Source of the DNA: Heliocidaris erythrogramma
Lineage: Eukaryota > Echinodermata > Echinoidea > Camarodonta > Echinometridae
Reading direction: 5' to 3'
DNA: 64,000 nt
Assembly (NCBI GenBank): GCA_025617745.1
Contig: CM046853.1
Coordinates: forward strand, 565,501 to 629,500
In this document: in pieces, positions 1-61,987 of the stretch
Layout of the letters: each line of letters opens with the position of its first letter
Numbering within the stretch: position 1 is the first letter of the stretch
Notes under the pieces: generated by a model
Databases searched by the model: none
What the model saw: the letters and a program-made list of their open reading frames with translations, nothing else
Told to the model about the DNA's origin: nothing
Translations under genes and position numbers: made by a program

Positions 1-458
1 ATTGACGACCCATGAGTTCTAATAGCCATCCTGTAAAGCAGATTCCTCGCTTTGTTTTGGTATTGTTACGATTGTCTCCGTCCTTGACGTCAATTCTCCG
101 TCCTTGACGTATATTTTTTATGAAGTATATTTTTTATGAACAAATTAAGACCTTTTAAAAAATATATAAAACTAAACTTACATTTCAGAATATGTGACTT
201 TATCTAATATATATTTGTCCTCTAAAAATCAATTACAAGTTAACGATGAAGGAAATTTTACTTGGGATGAAAAATATGTTCGTGTACACATAAAGTAATG
301 GCAGCCCCCTTATTATTGCTAGCAGACGATAACTTGGCTGGAAAATAGTGATTTATATCTATATCCTGTGTTTTTACATGAAATTGCATGTATCAAATAA
401 GAGGCATATACTACACCATTCAAAATAAGCTAATTCATACGCTGAGGTTAATTTCCCT
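1..458. mobile_element. TTAA-flanked MITE, right part (continues left of the window)
   Basis: These 458 bp read the same as 42784-43241, with no indel and no substitution that I noticed. It ends AATTTCCCT with TTAA at 459-462. The left part lies outside the window. Confidence 0.88.
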
Positions 459-790
459 TTAAACTACACCAAGCAGTTTCATCATAAACGTTAACTTTCA
501 TATTTATTTTCTCAGCTAGAGTTGTTGCCTTAAGTTCTAAATGAAATGGGATATTAGGCATGACAAGTGCTTCCTTCTACTTCTCTAGATCAAAATATGA
601 ATAAATAAAATGTTACAAAATTTATAAAAGTTAGGAAAAGTTATTATACAGGGAAGTGGGAGAAAAGGGAGAGACGGGGAGAAGTTGATAGGGTTGGAGG
701 AAATGTCAAACTTTTCCGATAACTAGATTTCACTTTCAGACCTCCATGTACATTTAGGTGCATGGCCTTACTCCCTTGTAGTTACCCCGC

Positions 791-1143
791 TTTCACACAG
801 GAGTAAAATCCAGCTATTTAAAGCTGATTAGTTTAAAAAGCTTTAAACTAATCAGCATTAAAGTTTAGATGATAGCATTCACACAGAGAAAAACTTAACA
901 GATTCACTGCAGATTAAATGCGCAGTAGGGCAATTGTGCATAATAATAGCAGGTCATGTCAATCAAAGCCCGGTCTTAGTTCCGCCCAGTTAAAGACGTA
1001 TATCCGTTCACACACAAAATCTCTTGCCTCCTCTATACGAACTACGTATCTGTAGGCTGCTCTGACCGGTCTTTAGATCGATTAGTTAATCAGCTTTAAA
1101 CTAACAAGCTCTCCATACAATGAATTTTACCCTTGTGTGAAAA
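791..1143. mobile_element. MITE with TTTCACACAGG-type inverted ends
   Basis: Left end TTTCACACAGGAGTAAAAT and right end ATTTTACCCTTGTGTGAAA are imperfect inverted repeats. Inside, 826-858 is a near-perfect palindrome (GCTGATTAGTTTA ... TAAACTAATCAGC). No clear target duplication is visible, so the superfamily is unassigned. Confidence 0.65.
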
Positions 1144-1495
1144 GGCCATTAGACTGGTTTGTTAAAGAACGCTTGTTTTATTGCACCCACTTTGGCCTAT
1201 ATTATATATATATATATATTTGGCCTATATCTCTATAATTTTTTTGGTCATTAAAAAAAATTATTATCATGTAGGCCTTCAATGTAGGTTGTAAGATGCA
1301 ATTTTGGATGAAATCCTTTAATAGATAAAAGTCATAAAAGTCTTTAAAGTAATTTGGGAGTCATTTGATGTCAAATTTACAAAATAATTGATATTTTGTA
1401 TGACAGAAATAACAAGTGATAAATTTTTTTTACCATCAGAAATTTGTAATTAAAAAATTTTTTTTTGCGTGATATCCGCATGGACAAGCGTTATT

Positions 1496-2740
1496 GTATC
1501 CCCCGGCGGAATGCCGGAGGATACTTTGGATTCAGCAGCGTTCTGCCGCCGCCGTCGCGTCACATTCTTCTGTGCCCTCTAGCAGTCACATTTCTCAACG
1601 GATTTCTTTCAAACTTGTATGGAGGTGTATCTTGGTAAAATCTGGACACCTATAATTTCTGGTGATGCTGCCAACAGTGTCCCGTCTTTTATAGGGTCAA
1701 AGGTCATACTTCGGGGGGATGGCGTGAGTGCACTCTGCAGGCCACATTTCTGGATGGTTTCTTTCAAATTTTGTATGGAGATGTAACTTGGTATAATCTA
1801 CACATATCGTGTGTTGAGAGCCAGAAGGGCATTAACTCTGAGTTAACGCCCTCAACACACGATATTTACTTTTTGGTGATGCTGCCCTCATTGTTCCATC
1901 CTTTATAGGGTCACAGGTCATTTGTCCATTTCGTGCGCTCTTACTTCTGCATTTCTTGACAGATTTTGTTCAAATTTTGTATGTAAGTGTATCTTGGTGA
2001 AGTCTACGCACCTATAGTTTTTGGTGAAGCTGCCACCAGGGTCCCATCTTTTATAGGGTCAAAGGTCCTACTTTGGAGGATGGCATGAGTGCACTCTGCA
2101 GGCTACATTTCGTAATGGATTTTTTTGAATTTTGTATGGTGCTGTATCTTGGTACAATCTCCAAATTTATACTTTTTGATAATTCTGCCGTAATTGTTCC
2201 GTCCTTTATAGGGTCAAAGGTCATATGTCTTTTATGCGCTTCCACATTTCTTGACGGATTTCTTTCAAATTTTATATGGAGGTGTGTCTTAGTGAAATCT
2301 ACACATCTATAGTGTTTGCTGATGCTGCCCCCAGTGTTCCGCTTTTTATAGGGTCAAATGTCATATTTTGGTTGCATGTATTCTGGAGGACACATTTGTT
2401 GACTGATTTCTTTCAGATTTTGTATGGAGGTCCATCATAGATTACTCTAGACTAAGCTTGCTCTAGACCTCTGCAGTTTTTGGTGATGCTGCCCCCAGTG
2501 TTCTGTCTTTCATAGGGTCAAAGGTCATATTTTAATGGATATCTTGTGTGCGCTCTGAGGTCACATTTCTTGACAGATTTCTTTCGAATTTTCTATAGAG
2601 ATGCATTATACTCTAATCTACACACATTGTTTTGGTGATGCTGCTCCTAGGCAATCTCTACGCCATCCTTTTCTTTGAGGGAGGGGAGAAGGGAGGCTCT
2701 TTATCCCTCCTTCGAATCGCTGCCAGTGCCGGGGGGATAC
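1496..2740. mobile_element. Tandem-core non-autonomous element, family 1
   Basis: The ends are GTATCCCCCGGC and GCCGGGGGGATAC, inverted. Just inside the left end is a short hairpin (CCGGCGGAATGCCGG). The interior has about six diverged units of 140-215 bp, each with ATTTCT...GGATTTCTTTCAAATT, GATGCTGCC and a TATAGGGTCAAAGGTCA-like core. It resembles the tandem-core plan of the other two elements listed here. No coding region. Confidence 0.7.
1804..1865. repeat. Hairpin insertion inside a tandem unit
   Basis: About 62 bp whose ends ATATCGTGTGTTGAG and CTCAACACACGATAT are inverted copies, with a second inverted pair (GGGCATTAACTC / GAGTTAACGCCC) at the centre. It lengthens one unit of the 1496-2740 array. 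Confidence 0.7.
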
Positions 2741-3554
2741 ATTCGCATTGCATGGCAATGGACATTTCTAGTTTGATAATGAAAAAAACAAGAGGTATTG
2801 ATGTGGTCACATTAAAGGTTATCCCTCATTTATTTGCAAGCTCTCCATGGATTTATTTGTCTATGGTACTCTAACTTCTTATGAATAGATAAGTCCTTGT
2901 AACATGTGCCTGAGAGCTCTTTGAAGTAATTACAAGGGCTATGCCACAGTATGTATTTCAAGCTAACAGAAGAAGGTGTTACACAAATATTGAATTCTTT
3001 ACCACTGTGTAAATTTGTCAGTTGGTTGTTGTAGATCTTAGTGAATGTCAAACATACAGCTTCTTGTATACTTGTCATAGACCATTGGTTTCAGAATAGA
3101 GAGTTTGATAAGGGTTTACAGGAGGATTTATACAAGGTACATATACTGGAGGAAACTATTCATCTTTGTAGGCCAATGTGGAAGGGGTTCTTGTATTACA
3201 TTTAAGATCTTGCTTAGGATCAGTGAAAATTAAGATCTCAACCCTCAGTTGACTCTTTCAAGATGTTCCAACTGCAGCTCTAGTCCTGGAAGAAACCTAT
3301 TGGACTGAGATATTGTAGTACTTTGTTTTGTTTAATGGATGCTCAATCAGATTTGTATTATATTGCTGTTGACAAGGTAACGCTCATTGAAATATTTTTA
3401 TTCTGTTTGTTTTTTATGTCAAAATATATGATGTATTCTTTCCTTAATTACTGGCAACATTATCTATATGTAACAGTAATTGATCATAAATTCATTCCTT
3501 ACATTACTGCTATATTCATATGCCCAATTTTGTTTTCTGTCTTGTTCTCATTAG

Positions 3555-22356
<18,802 letters not shown>

Positions 22357-25300
22357 ATATTCTCAGGGTCACATACAACGTACAATAGGGGTGAAGAGAA
22401 CCCAATTTCTTTCAAATTAAGCCCAAAGAATTGTTCACACAGTGCTGCTTTAGAAGGTTCCCATTCTTACCAGAAATGTCTGCAAATAAGATTAGAGCAA
22501 CATGCTTTCTGTTAAGGGTATGCTGCTGTTGTACTTAAATAAACATGGTCTTTTGAATATGAATGTCATAGGATAAGATTGTTGGTGTAATGAGAAAGTA
22601 GTGATGTAGTCTCATGTTGATCATTGGTGCTTCAATTACAGACTTAACCAATATAGGGGGTAACTTCACTTTCTATCGTATTCTAAAGGTTTGTGTGCTG
22701 CCTGTATAGATACTATCCTATCTCAATCATTTGAGGTTTGTGTGATAGTTTCATTTAAAAGGCTGTCCAGTTTGGCATTAATTCTTACAGGAATGTATTA
22801 GTATTAAAAACCTTGGAAGTTGTGTGCCTTTGTATTCAACTATGTGTGCTCTATTTGATTCATTGTAGTGATAAGAACATTATGGAGTTTAGAAAAGAAA
22901 TATAAATGAGTGAAAATTTCTATACATCCAAAAATATGGATTTTATATTTTATATTTTGTAAAGATGACATTTTTTGGTGCCATTGAAGAGTAAATCAAA
23001 GAGTAATATCTTTCATTAAACATCTGTTCAATGTTTGTTTGTATCCTCCAAATAGCACAATAATTGATCTTACTATCATACAGCAATTGTCTCTTTAATA
23101 TTGTTACATGTACCTATGTAACCTTGTGGGTTGTGGTAACATGTACAATTACTTTATAGATTTTAATACCATTTTAACCTCAGTAAAACAAGTGTGCTTC
23201 CAAAAGATACACCAATGTGCTTAACTGAAAACTGTATAGGCATTGTGTGCTGTTCTGTGCTGTGCTATATATATATGTATTTAAAGTACAATGTTTCTGT
23301 CTCTCTCTCTCTCTCTCACTCTCTTTACTTTCACTTTATTTCTTAAAACTAGTCACATATAGTAAAAGGGATATTGTCATTTAACATAGGAGAAGTTTAG
23401 TGTTTAACCCTAAAAAGACTGGGGGGGGGGGCCTAAAAGGTTCCCCCTCGACATAAACTGCGATTATTTTGTAACGCTTAAAGATTTCGCGCTGCTGTTT
23501 CATGACTTTTTTCTTTAGAGTTTTGCGCAACTTTTGATACCAAATTTGTATGCCCCGCGTGTACGATAACAGAGTTACGTCATGTTTTCACAAGGCATGT
23601 CAAGAAAAATTCGATATTTTGCATTCGTTTGTGTGTAAAGTCAATGGGGACTGGAATGAATATTACAGATACTGTTTTCAAACTATATTTTCATATTTTC
23701 AAAAATAAGAATAATAAGATTAATTTGACTATGCATTCATGTAGAAAACATAATGAACTATGTGTATACCAAATTTGGTTGCAATCGGACAATCAACAGC
23801 CGAGAACTTGGGGGGGCCCTTTAGGCCCCCCCCCCCCCCCCCCAAGTTTTTCCAGCCTCCAAAATACCCCAGTCTTTTTAGGGTTAAAGAAGGAAACCTG
23901 TTGGACACAAATCATGTCTTGGCTTAACATTACAAATATGAAATATAGTAAACGACAATAAGCTGAAGAATATTATTTCTCAGACGTATGTTTTTGTGCC
24001 TGCATTGGAAATTTCCTTTGAAAATTTAAGAGTTACATCTTGATTTGTCAGCACAGATAACCAATATCTCACCATGTAAGAAAAAAAATCTTTATGGAGT
24101 CTTATCTAAAATCATCTGACAAAATAAAGATGAGGTTGCCCAATTCCTGTCACGAATACAAGTATTCCCATTTGATATATGTTCAGTAATTCAGTGTTAA
24201 TTGCAAGTGTGCTAGATATATATTGTATCTTTGCAGAAGATGTATTCAAATAACAACTTGTGCCTTATCTATCATTTAACACAATCATGCTCTTTGTGTT
24301 CATTATGGTTCAATGAATTTACCAAAGAAAACACTGTATTAACACATCAAGAAATGTTTTTAATTCAAACCCTAAACAAATAATACATTTTTTATTACAG
24401 ATTCTATGCAATTTGCCAACCCTTTGTTTTTACCATGTGTTTTTATTCTGGTTTAAATAAATATCACTTATGCAAATAACAGTATGAATATGAAAGTGTC
24501 AACTATGTATAAATGCCAAAATATGAATAATTTTGTGTGCTCAAAGTTCATTTTGCAATGACGAGATAAGTATTCAAATAATAATAGAAATTGTTTCTTA
24601 CGGTGCTAGATTTGTTAAAACGATGCCTTGTAATTATGTGCCTTTTCAGAAGAACATTCACACGTGCTTAGTTTTTGAAGATTTTGAAGGAAAAAATGTT
24701 TTAATTGTAAATGTGCTACAAATTCGATTTTGATATTGTGTATGTTATCAAAGTAAAGATACTTTAAGTGTCTTTAATTGCTATTCTAATGAATGTCTGT
24801 ACTTACAAAGTAAGAATTATTCTTCAATCTTCATAATGTTTAAATGGTTGAACATTACATAATATATATTCATAAATTGTAAGAAGTCATTTGTAATGGT
24901 TTGAAAATAAGCCTATAACATTTAGTTTTGTTTTGTTGAATGAATTCCATTTTACAAATTTGGGTTTACAGCTAGGTAATTGATAATATTGGTTTATGTA
25001 GATTAATAATAATGTTGGTTTAACATACATGTATGTTAAAAAAATAATGTCTCATTAAGCAAACAGAAGATTATGCTTTCAATTTTAGTTGCATATTATA
25101 ACTGAGGAGCAGAGTAGATTTTATTTTAATAAACCTAATTTTTTATCTTTACTCATCCCCATTATCATGTCTTGTAAATATAGAATAAAGTGTGTTAGTA
25201 TTTAGAGCAGACCATCAATGGTTTTGTATAGTAATGTTTCTCATGATATATTCATCTTTTTTTCTTATTTGTCTATACTTGTAAATAATGTACCTCTATA

Positions 25301-27190
25301 CATGTATGTATGTTTGATTGCATGTGTGATTTAATACAAACAGGCTGAATGAGATTTTAACCCAGGTATTCATATTTTATGGTATTCATTGTTTGTTTGT
25401 TTTGTTTTGTTTGATCTCTTAATTCCTTGAATATCTGATTGACTTTGTACTTTTGCCTCCTTTCCATTCTTTATAAACACTCCCCTCAGAAAATGAAAAG
25501 GTAGCCCTGTTTAAGCCCAAATTGTCTGTGTTAATCATGTTCAAGTGTTGTGTTACACTGCAAGTACCATGTATTCTGCTTATTTCTTTGATTCATACCA
25601 AAAATTTTGAATGTAACATTAGTTTGGATGTTCTCCTTCCCTGCCAATTATAATGAAATTTTGTGAGGATGACATGTGTTAGAAGTGATGCATTGTTTTT
25701 GTTTTTGCATAGAGCAAGTATAGGACTACCAAAAAAATGTTTTTGTTAGGCACTAAGCGTGTAATTTATTTTACAGCTTGAAATAAATGTTTTTTTCATT
25801 TGTCATAGTAATGTACAGTGTTGTGCAAAAATAACTGAATGCTTGTTGAAATCAACTGCTATTGTGTGGCTCACAGAGTATTTTAACATAGAAATGTATT
25901 CACTTTTATTTTGAAAGATAGAATTTAAAAATAAAATGTGATGCTGTTGAATGATTTTGCTGGCAGAGTCTTGAAATAAAAAAATGTTTTTCTAATTGCC
26001 CAAATTTGAGGTTTTAGTGGCCTGGTACTATTAAACATGAAATATTGAATATAGCTACATTGACTAATTTTCTTGGTTAGAAACATTCATATGGCCTATT
26101 AGAAAAGAAGCAATCATTTGAACCTACAATAAATGCAGGGCCGGCCTGTGATTGTGTTTAAAACAGCCCAAAATAGACCAACTTTTCACTTTAATAGAGC
26201 ATAATGTCAAACATTTTATCTCCTAATCCTACATTTGGATCAGTAATAACATTTTTTTTTATAATTGAAAGATTTTGTGAAACACATGAGGCCTCTTCAC
26301 TATTTTGCATATTTCAATTATTGCTGTATTTTCAAAGCCCATAATTACTCTGTTGGGTGTTTGTATACTTTTGCACACTGCTATATGTTTTCAGATTTCT
26401 GAAATGGAGTAAAAGTTAGAATCTAAGATATTAAAATTTGATTGTGGTCATTTTTCATTTTCAGTAAGTTTGTTTCTTGGTCACTGAATAATGACATATA
26501 ACATGGTATGACAATTGATGTTCCAGTATTCTGATCATTTAGGAAGAAGATATGCTCTTAATTCATGGATCTGCAGAAAAATTCCATGTAGCAACTTAAT
26601 GATATTATCAAGCTTTTCCGTCCACACTGCTTATCATCTCCTGAATGAATGCTGAATTACATCAATTTAATGTATTTATTGCAGCCTTGTTATAAATTGC
26701 CTTGAATTTGCCAATGTAGATTTGATATTTTTCAAGAATTAGATCTAGATTCTTCGCTATTCAACATGAGCTGTTAGATGCTGAATGCGGTACTGGTACT
26801 GATTCTTTTTTTTAGAAAGAGAAATCTATTTTGAAAGTGATTAAAATAACTGCTGCTAATGTGAAAAGGGGATGTTTGTTCTTAACCAAAGAGAGATGTG
26901 TTTAGCAGTTTGTATTGATCAGAAGACCTTTTAGGCTAAGATCAAATAACTTGTTCTCCTGTATATTGTAGACTTAGAATAGAGAGTCAACCAAAAAGTG
27001 ACATTTTTGGAGATGTAGGAAGAAAACATGCATTTATCCTTCATATTTTTGTAAAAATTTTAAATGAATGTTACTAATAAAAACAATTGCCATTGTGGGC
27101 ATGTATTAACCTTCAGTATTTTATGAAAAGAAATGAACTTTGTTTTTTATCATGTGCATAAATCACATGAAATAAACTTTGTCTTCAATA
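22357..27190 (+). other. Probable 3' UTR of Gli and following AT-rich sequence
   Basis: AT-rich, without a convincing open frame. AATAAA hexamers on the + strand include 22538-22543 (182 bp after the stop) and 27171-27176. Long 3' UTRs are usual for Gli genes, but the sequence alone does not say which site is used. A TTAA-flanked MITE lies at 23408-23883. Confidence 0.4.
23408..23883. mobile_element. piggyBac-like MITE in the Gli 3' UTR region
   Basis: Ends CCCTAAAAAGACTGGGG and CCCCAGTCTTTTTAGGG, flanked by TTAA at 23404-23407 and 23884-23887. TTAA duplication plus ends beginning CCCT is the piggyBac signature. The 476-bp interior is non-coding. A related right end (CCCAGTCTTTTCAGGGTTAA) lies at 42467-42486. 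Confidence 0.82.
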
Positions 27191-30100
27191 CCTGCTTCAC
27201 TTAGTGTGTTTTCTTACTGTAAGAAAGAAATGCTTTAGTTTATTTCATCTCTCAGCTGAACGTGAGTACTGATAACTGGTCAATATGGGGGTGGGGGGGT
27301 GGGGGGGGGGGTGGGGGGTTCAATTTCCATTGATAGATTTGCTCATTTTTACTTTTGTTAAAAAAATCCTGTCTCTCCCCATTTACTTTAGCTTATATTC
27401 CCTGCCCCCTCCCCCACTTTCACACATACATGTTCATCATCCTTCTCTTACACCCCCTTTTTCCTCTCTCTGCTTCATCATGTACCTTATCTCTCTCTCT
27501 GTGTTTCTTCACTCTCATTTGCATGGACATGATGGTCTCTATCTTCTTTGTTTTCTCAATTTTCCTCTACTTGCTCATAGGTTTCACTTACTGGCTATTA
27601 CTTTCTCCCTCTTTTTACCTACACATGTACTCTTCTATCACGACTTCTTTTTTCTCTGTCGAAGGACTGGTCAGAATTGACTGATATCGACAAGATTTTC
27701 AAAGGCACATCCTAGTATGTTGTGTGTACGTGCAAGTATATACTTATCAGTTAATTCTGATCAGCCCTTAATGCTCTCTCTAGACCTGCCTTCATTTATT
27801 CCATACCTCCTTGTACTTTTACACCATCTTTCATCTGTGCCCCTTCCCTGCCAATTTGAAAACCTTCCATTTCTCTCGCTTCTCCATTTGCCACTTCTTA
27901 TACCAGAGCTATACATACAGAGAGTCGCGACACTGGAGGTCGCTTCTGATTGGTCAGTCATTTCATGGTGCTTCAAATAGAGAACGTACATGAAAGGGAA
28001 CTATTGAGAGCTCCATGATCCGCCATGTAAACAAAGACTGCATATGCGTAGTATGCGCGTGTCCCAACTCTCTCTTTCAACACGCTCTGGTCATTACCTT
28101 CCCCTGCCCTCTATGTCCAAATTATTCATGTTCTACCCCATATGTAAATTTATTGTACATCTTTCATTGGGAGACAGATATTTGAATTGTCATACTGGAA
28201 TTCATTTCTTGATACAGTGTACATCATTGTCTCTCATACAAAACATGAATACAAATAATAAACATAAAATGTCAGAATTACGTCATGCATGCACATACAA
28301 GTTTAAGTTTATTTGGCTTTTTGTTACATGATAAAATCAAAGAACATTTATATGACAGAGAATTTATCATACATGGACTTATATACTCAGAGTTCTTTGT
28401 TAAGACTTCCAACCCAGATATAATCAGTGTTCCCTCTCTTCCTCCAATTCACTTATGCTACACAATTATACAAATTGAATCAACAAAATATGAAAATCAG
28501 AAGAAAAATAGATATAATTTATCAACTCTACTGGATAAAAAACACCAGGCAGCATTTGATTATGTATCTTACTCTTATTTTTATTTTTCTAAGTAACCGT
28601 TTCACTCTATCACAGACTTTCCTTTGTAAGCCAGATTGTACTTCTTCTTTGGTGGAATTCATTATCAGCTATATCCATGGCACTTAAGATAGACACTTTG
28701 GAATCCCAAACTCCAACCCAACCATCACATCACTACCTTGCAAAATTGGCTTACAATTTACTGCAGTCTCTGAAAGTTTTGAATTTGTTGTTAGAAACCC
28801 TGCTAAAATATAAATGGTGACATTTGCAAATCAATCCCCCCCCCCTTCACAAACTTTAAGATGTAACAGTACCGACTGATTGGTGTAAAATATTACATGT
28901 ACTTCCAATATGAAGTTTGACTGGAGCTTGAATGACTCGATTCCAAAACTAAAATATATGTTACCAATGCCTATCCCAGACATGCACACATAGGTAGACA
29001 CCAATCTACAAGCTACATATACAGTGTAGTGAGGCAAACCATACATTTTTACATTCTTACATTCTTTTGATTCCATGACAACTTGCATATGCGAATTGCT
29101 TCCATGAGTTACACTTCTGTTTGAAGGATTGAGCTCCAGTCTGCAAATTATCAAGAATTCTGTATCCATGGACATCGTTACATCTCCCTAACATGTCAAC
29201 CATAAAATTGATAAATCTCCAAACTTCTTAGCACTAAGTGCTGTTACTTGGAACATATGGTACACCACAATAAAATTGTTCTTTCGCTAAGCGACTCTAT
29301 ACATCTAAGTAACTATTTCCTCGTTTACTATCATTAAATGCTGTCAAGAAAAAGCATACATACACGGTATACAAACATACATTATACATTTGTCTATATG
29401 ATATATATACATAATACAATTCACCTCTGCCAAAATCTCTTACTGTCACTTGTAGTATTGTATTTTACTCTTTAATTCCTTTTACATGTAGATATCAATA
29501 CTACATTAGAATGTAAATGTCCAATCTAACTTACCTTTATCATCATTCTTTGAATTGAATGACAAACAAATGATTTAAAGGAAAGGTTGAGTTCTGGGAA
29601 AAGATAAACATAATTTGTGAGCTTTCTTATTCTTTTTATGTTGAGTTTAGAAGATTATCATAGTAGAAATGTCCCCTGAAAAGGATTGCTATTCAAATGC
29701 CCACACTTCCAAAATATGACAAGAAACGGCTGAAATGTTCGGGCCGAACATTTGTGTGTAGTCCCACATAACACATTTCTGCGTGCAGTGCATGTGACTC
29801 TCATCAGAATTGAGTCAATTTCTTATCGGTTTGGTGATTCCAAAACCTACCAGCATACACCAATTCTTATGTGCTATATAATCAACCTTTCCCCAAGTGC
29901 TTGGAGAGAGTTACTTTCACAATTCAATCTCATGACCAGAACTCAATTTTATCTTTAAGTCCATTACACCCTCCTTTTCTCCATACCCCATGTTCTGTCC
30001 CTTCTTGTTCAGTTTTCAGTTATATTTCCAGATATAATTCAGCCATACTACTCTATCTATCCCTTACCCTGATATTCATGAAGCAGGAGCATGCACTATT

Positions 30101-32809
30101 CATTGACATCCACAAGTATGACATCTTCACTTCTCTTTAATCAAAGAAGAATTGTTTTTAATGGTACTGTTCCACAAATTTGAAAGTCTCCTATATTTGT
30201 GCATAACTCTATGTGGATATAATGAAATTTAGAAAAATAATAAGAAAAAAAAATCAGGTAAAACTGATCATGAAGGTATGTTGTTGAAACAGTATTTCCC
30301 CCTTTTCATTATACACTGTTTGACTAATGCAGCGAGGCAGTACAGAACTTGCTGTATTACCTACACTTTTATGAAAGATACTTCACTGAAGGTCTTGAGT
30401 CCTATCATTTGAAATGATGATGAACAGTATGCTTCCAGCTAAATCCATCCAAATATATCAACTATGATTGACATTACATGAACTCATCAGTTCACAATGT
30501 ATCTGAAACAAGAAGAAGATAATCTTATCTATAATCTACTAATCTCAACTAATCTCATGCCCAGGATATACCCTCATTCATTCAGCTGCTCATATTAATA
30601 ATTCTTGCATTCTAATCTCTAACAAAAATATCTTCTATTCCTAAATATGCCATTTTTCATAGATTATAGATCTTTTCTATGTTATCATCTATGTAACCTA
30701 TCTCTCTTAAATCTTTCTTTCTTCATCACTAATCTCTATCTCTTCAAGAAAATATATTGAAAGTTATCTAGAATTTACACCGCAGCACATTATTTGGTTG
30801 AAAGTTCTTTACATTCATGGTTATTCACTCATTGTAAGTATCACATTTTCCCTATTTAATACAAAGCAACTGCTTCGTACTTTGATAGAGGTTTAGTTCA
30901 GTTCATATGTACTTCTATTCCCTTTTGATTCAAGCATTATTTCATGACATGTTGGTCTTCCTACAGTGGTTAGCAGCCTCATAATGAATATCAATCATCT
31001 TAGCCATTAGTCACAAGGGAAAAGTAAGTTTGAGTTCATTCTTAAATAAGAAAACCTGTGCTTGTGGTTATGGGTAAATAAATTTATACCAGTTTTAGAT
31101 GAGATGCATACTGCTAACACAACCTTGTACATCAAACCAAATGTACCATGTTTAAGCTTGATATTTCCAATTATCATTCAGTTCTATTAGATTGCTGCTT
31201 CATGTAACTTCTTAAGCAGCACCTACATGTATGTGTTAGAATACTTTCCTAACAACCTGTCCATGTACTTCCAACCAACCCTCTTAATTTTTGATAATTT
31301 ATACTAATGTTGCATGAATTCTTAGAGAACCTATTCTATTCTATCCCACCCTTTAATCAGATACTCCTAAATAACAAAACAACTTTGTCCATGCAGTCAG
31401 TCACAGTTGCAGTTGCAACAATATATCTCTAGGCAAGAACTCACAATACACTTGTCATGATAAAAACCAATGTCATCTATATGTGATAAACAAAGAACTA
31501 CTTATCCACATCAGTTACACATATGCTTGCTTGTATATTTATAATGAAAAAAAAAAGAGGGAACAAATTATGTACATAATTTACATTTGATAGCATGATA
31601 CGAGTCACCAGCATCTGTCTGTATTCTTTCCTTACCAATACTTGTCATCTTACTCTCCAGTATACAGCCCTAGTTACAAAGAATTCTCAATTTGCTCTTC
31701 TATTGAAATCATGTAAGAATTTACTTTACCTCTAGTAGCAAATTTCATCAAAACACCTACTGTCAAACCACAAACTTTCACATGCATGGAAACATTCATG
31801 AGGGACTCCGATTCAGTTCACTTTGTGAAATCATTGATCTATCTTTCTGTCATTGATTTCACAATTGACACTTTCCTGAAATTTTGCAATTTGCAAAAAG
31901 TTCTCTGCTGTAAAAATGACTGATGTTTACAATTTCTGAAAGCTTCATGTTGCAAAAATTTCTGTTTTGACAGTTTATACATGTACCATAGACAAACTTA
32001 TTAATACACATAGATCAAATGCTACTTTTTTGTCTGTTTGATAATCCCCAGAAAATCATATTTCCAACATACAGCAAGATAATTGTGAACTTACAAAATC
32101 TGATTTCATTTCTTTAGATATATTATATTCATATTACCAGAATTGCTGTATTAATTGAATCTATATGAAATTGAAGTGACAGGACCCTCCTGGGCGGTGT
32201 TTCATCAAGTGTCTTGTCGGTGATTTTTACCAACAAATTTGCTCTTAGCCAATCAGATGCAAGGATTTCAGTAGCTTACAACAGTTATTGCAACTTGTCA
32301 TATTGATGGCAAATATTTATGAAACAGGGCCCTGATGATCATCATTGTAAAAAATCTTTGCACAACAATGAAAACTAAGTTGATGAACTATGCTGAGAAG
32401 ACTTTCACCCTGTCTAATACACTTCTTCAGATTTCATTCAATATTCTCTCTTCATCAGTCAAATACCATCCTAATGGTATATGACATATATATATCTCAA
32501 CCTTACAAAGAAACATATAGATCAAAAAGTATAATAGAAGGAAAAGATACAAACAATATAGAGAAGACAACATTCCTGTTTTCCAGCTCTTCTACCTCAT
32601 GATCTCTCTGATCAGTCTTTACAAGTTGGTTAAAGTCTTTCAAAGCTCTTTCCAAAGCTCATGTTTAATCTCCAAGCAGTGATACATTTCTTTCTTCAGC
32701 GAGTCTGGGCCTTTAAGTGAGTCTGTTAAGTCTTTCAAGAAGAGCTGTCAATCATACAATGTACAAGTTATTTAGCACCTAGAATTGATGGTGTGGAGAG
32801 GACTCCATC
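27191..32809. other. Intergenic region and probable Smad2/3 3' UTR
   Basis: The right part should contain the Smad2/3 3' UTR on the - strand; minus-strand AATAAA hexamers occur for example near 28150 and 28308. A G-rich run (GTGGGGGGG type) lies at 27286-27319. A short MITE is at 32192-32332. No protein gene was recognised; the small open frames show no family resemblance. Confidence 0.4.
32192..32332. mobile_element. Short MITE with GGGC..TGTTTCAT ends
   Basis: Left GGGCGGTGTTTCATCAA and right TTTATGAAACAGGGCCC are imperfect inverted repeats about 140 bp apart, non-coding. The target duplication is not clear. Confidence 0.65.
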
Positions 32810-61505
<28,696 letters not shown>

Positions 61506-61987
61506 CTAGTAATCTGTATAAATATAGAGATGAAATTGTGGTAGTATAAAAGTATCTCAAATATATCAGGGCTATATATAATAAGGGGCAAATTATTTCA
61601 TATAAGAGATTTAGCACCACCCCCCCCCCCCTAATATTTCCTCATACAAGTACATGACTCTAAACACTAAACACACTAAACACAATTTAGTTTTAGAAAA
61701 TCTGAAAGCTCTGGGTAAAATAAGAATTGACTTATCTACAAAAAATTTTTTTAAAGAGCTCTTGAAAATGAAAAAAAGTGATTTCCATATTGGCAGTAGC
61801 GAGTGTGTAATGAGGAAGTAAAGGCAGGGAAATAAAGAAATAGAGGCCTGTATTCTGAACTCCATTTTAACTAAACACTGGGTGGAGGTAGGCAAACAGG
61901 GAGCAAGAATTGGAGGCAGGTAGCAACGAATGGTGGTGCAGACAGGGAGGGGTGGTGACAATTATGGTGCAAAGAGGCTTGGAAATT

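Noticed and set aside
27285-27684. Leu/Ser/Phe-rich open frames of 109-131 codons
   Set aside because: They come from CT-rich low-complexity sequence after a G-run. No conserved features or splice context.
27900-28080. Possible promoter (CCAAT-like ATTGG, NRF1-like ATGCGCG)
   Set aside because: No downstream gene, no first exon recognised, and single motifs of this kind are expected by chance.
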